Shown: in pieces, positions 5,511 through 7,081 of the stretch | Numbering within the stretch: the stretch's first letter is position 1 | How the letters are laid out: each line of letters starts with the position of its first letter | Assembly (NCBI GenBank): GCA_023142905.1 | Contig: JAGLIP010000039.1 | Span: 1-7,081, forward strand | Origin: Candidatus Aenigmatarchaeota archaeon | GTDB lineage: Archaea; EX4484-52; B79-G9 | Direction of reading: 5' to 3' | Length of the DNA stretch: 7,081 bases | Notes under the pieces: generated by a model | What the model saw: the letters and a program-made list of their open reading frames with translations, nothing else | Told to the model about the DNA's origin: nothing | Database searches by the model: none | Made by a program: the position numbers and the translations under genes

Positions 5511-7081
5511 TTAATCCTTCTCCGCAATAATCTGCGGATACACATACATGCATTTAAGCTCATCTAACAGAAGCTTGAAAGCATAGTTCATATCAACATC
5601 AACAACCTCGGTTCCTTTACATAAAGGACATGAGATTTTTCCTTTTATCTTGTCATTTATTGCAGTAATTCCGCACTTTTTGCAGATTTTTATTGATGTC
5701 TTGTCAGAACCGAACCGCTCCTTTAATGTAGCGGCTGCGCCATGAGCCACAAGACAGTCTTTTTCCATCTCTCCGAATCTTAAACCGCCTTCTTTAGAAC
5801 GGCCTTCAGTTGGCTGTTTTGTCAAAAGCGCTACAGGCCCTCTGGATCTTGCATGCATTTTGTGCGAGACCACATGATAAAGCCTCTGATAATATCCGAT
5901 TCCGATCAATATTTGGGATTCTATTTTCTCGCCGGTTATGCCGTTGTAGAGTGTTTCTTTTCCGTCGTCTTTGAATCCTGACTTTTTCAATAATGCCCGT
6001 ATTGCTTTTTCACTTGTCTTAAATGCAGTTGCATCTACGGTAGTTCCCGCCATAGCACCTGCTTTTCCTGCAACAATCTCTAAAAGCTGACCTACGGTCA
6101 TACGGGATGGTATTGCGTGCGGATTTATTATTATATCTGGTGTCACACCTGATGCTGTGAATGGCATGTCTTCTTCAGGGACAACTAAGCCCACCACACC
6201 TTTTTGACCATGCCTTGATGCGATTTTATCACCAACTTCAGGAACTTTATGCTCCCGCACAGTTACTTTTATAAGCCGGTTTCCTTCACCGTCTTCACTA
6301 AAAATCACTTTCTCAACAGTTCCTTCCTCGCCTTTTTTTACAGTAAGCGAGTTTTCTCTCTTGTTGTTCATGCCCATCCGTATTTCTTTCTGAACGCCAA
6401 GAAATCTTAAAGGGGAAGTCTTTCCTACAAGAACGCCGTTGCCACCAACGAATGTTTCTGGCATGACAATTCCTTCAGGACCTAAATCTGCATATTCTTC
6501 ATCTGATTTGAAACCGCGAATGCTTGCCTCGGGCAAACCAATTTCGTCTTCCTGCCCACCCCAATATCTTCTTGCTTCAGTATTGTATGTCCTGAAGAAA
6601 AAAGAACGGCCAAGACCCCTGTCAAGGGATGCTTTGTTAACTATAATTGCGTCTTCTATATTGTAACCATAGAAGGGCATAAGAGCCACAACAAGATTGT
6701 GTCCTGCAGGGTGGTGTGAAAGACCGGATGCGGTTGTGGTTTGGGTTTGCGCCATCGGGACTTGAGGATATACAAGCAGCTGTCCGGTTGTATCATCCCT
6801 TAAATGATAATTTTCATAAGGAATCCCTGTTGACTGAACAACCATACGGGCCCCGTAATTAAGCCTATCACCCCTGTTTTTCTCAGGGTATGGAAGAAGT
6901 GATGCAGTAATCCCCAATATTAAAAGCGAGTCAAGTTCAACATGCGTGTGTTCTTTTGTTATCTCTTCCTTTTTAAGCGCGATAAATGTGTTTTCCTCTT
7001 CTTCGGCATCAAGGTATTCGATAATATTGTTATCTATTACATCCTGCCACGACATTTCTTTTTTTTCTATTTTTTCTAAAA
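5511..7081 (-). CDS. rpoB: DNA-directed RNA polymerase subunit B (B or B'), C-terminal part; 5' end outside window
   Basis: Second-largest subunit of archaeal RNA polymerase, forming one wall of the active-site cleft. Residues below count from the Met at 7055. Seen: EYLDAEEEEN near 13-22; GYNIEDA at 130-136 with the acidic pair E134/D135; GDKIASRHGQKG at 275-286 with the active-site lysines K277 and K285; NPHAIPSRMT at 311-320 with R318, equivalent to a substrate-phosphate arginine; GLRFGEME at 424-431; a C-terminal zinc site C458/C461/C476/C479; and a closing YAFKLLLDELK helix. The frame stays open upstream of 7055 to the window edge and encodes LEKIEKKE just before MSWQDV. This resembles the internal '...EKGEMTWDDL' segment of archaeal B, so 7055 is very probably not the start. 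Whether the gene is full-length B or a split B' cannot be decided here. It ends 15 bases before rpoA1. Family identity is certain. Confidence 0.97.
   Translation of the reverse strand, partial: LEKIEKKEMSWQDVIDNNIIEYLDAEEEENTFIALKKEEITKEHTHVELDSLLILGITASLLPYPEKNRGDRLNYGARMVVQSTGIPYENYHLRDDTTGQLLVYPQVPMAQTQTTTASGLSHHPAGHNLVVALMPFYGYNIEDAIIVNKASLDRGLGRSFFFRTYNTEARRYWGGQEDEIGLPEASIRGFKSDEEYADLGPEGIVMPETFVGGNGVLVGKTSPLRFLGVQKEIRMGMNNKRENSLTVKKGEEGTVEKVIFSEDGEGNRLIKVTVREHKVPEVGDKIASRHGQKGVVGLVVPEEDMPFTASGVTPDIIINPHAIPSRMTVGQLLEIVAGKAGAMAGTTVDATAFKTSEKAIRALLKKSGFKDDGKETLYNGITGEKIESQILIGIGYYQRLYHVVSHKMHARSRGPVALLTKQPTEGRSKEGGLRFGEMEKDCLVAHGAAATLKERFGSDKTSIKICKKCGITAINDKIKGKISCPLCKGTEVVDVDMNYAFKLLLDELKCMYVYPQIIAEKD

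Overview
This is an archaeal chromosome segment, transcribed entirely from the minus strand, carrying the classic RNA polymerase–ribosomal protein operon. Transcription runs from high to low coordinates: the C-terminal part of rpoB (B or B'), rpoA1 (A'), rpoA2 (A''), rpl30e (eL30), a short two-KH archaeal nusA, rps12 (uS12) and rps7 (uS7). Three things make it archaeal: the largest polymerase subunit is split into A' and A'', an eL30 gene sits inside the operon (bacteria lack eL30), and nusA encodes only two KH domains of about 138 residues. The DNA is AT-rich, and several normally near-invariant positions differ from the archaeal consensus I remember. Together these suggest a divergent, possibly DPANN-type or other uncultivated archaeon, but I cannot assign a phylum from sequence reading alone.

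Layout: positions 5511-7081 hold the rpoB 3' portion, which is open through the right edge, so the gene continues outside the window. Then come rpoA1 (3012-5495), rpoA2 (1919-2998), rpl30e (1624-1899, possibly from 1911), nusA (1196-1612), rps12 (749-1177) and rps7 (141-743, possibly from 752). Gaps between genes are only 5-19 bases. Most starts are preceded by a Shine-Dalgarno-like GGAGG, GGTGG or GGAGTGA, some of it inside or beside the previous gene's stop, so the genes are almost certainly one co-transcribed, translationally linked unit. No promoter for the operon lies in the window. The remaining 140 bases (1-140) hold oligo-T tracts and a hairpin followed by T4 that probably end the transcript, and then a perfect 12-bp inverted repeat of unknown function.

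The genes form one job: B, A' and A'' build the catalytic core of RNA polymerase, NusA is a KH RNA-binding factor presumed to act with it, and eL30, uS12 and uS7 are ribosomal proteins. No new multi-gene system is visible. What deserves a second look are substitutions around the polymerase active site (trigger loop, bridge helix, the substrate-arginine segment of B), altered decoding-centre loops in uS12, and the palindrome with a third half-site beyond the end of the operon.
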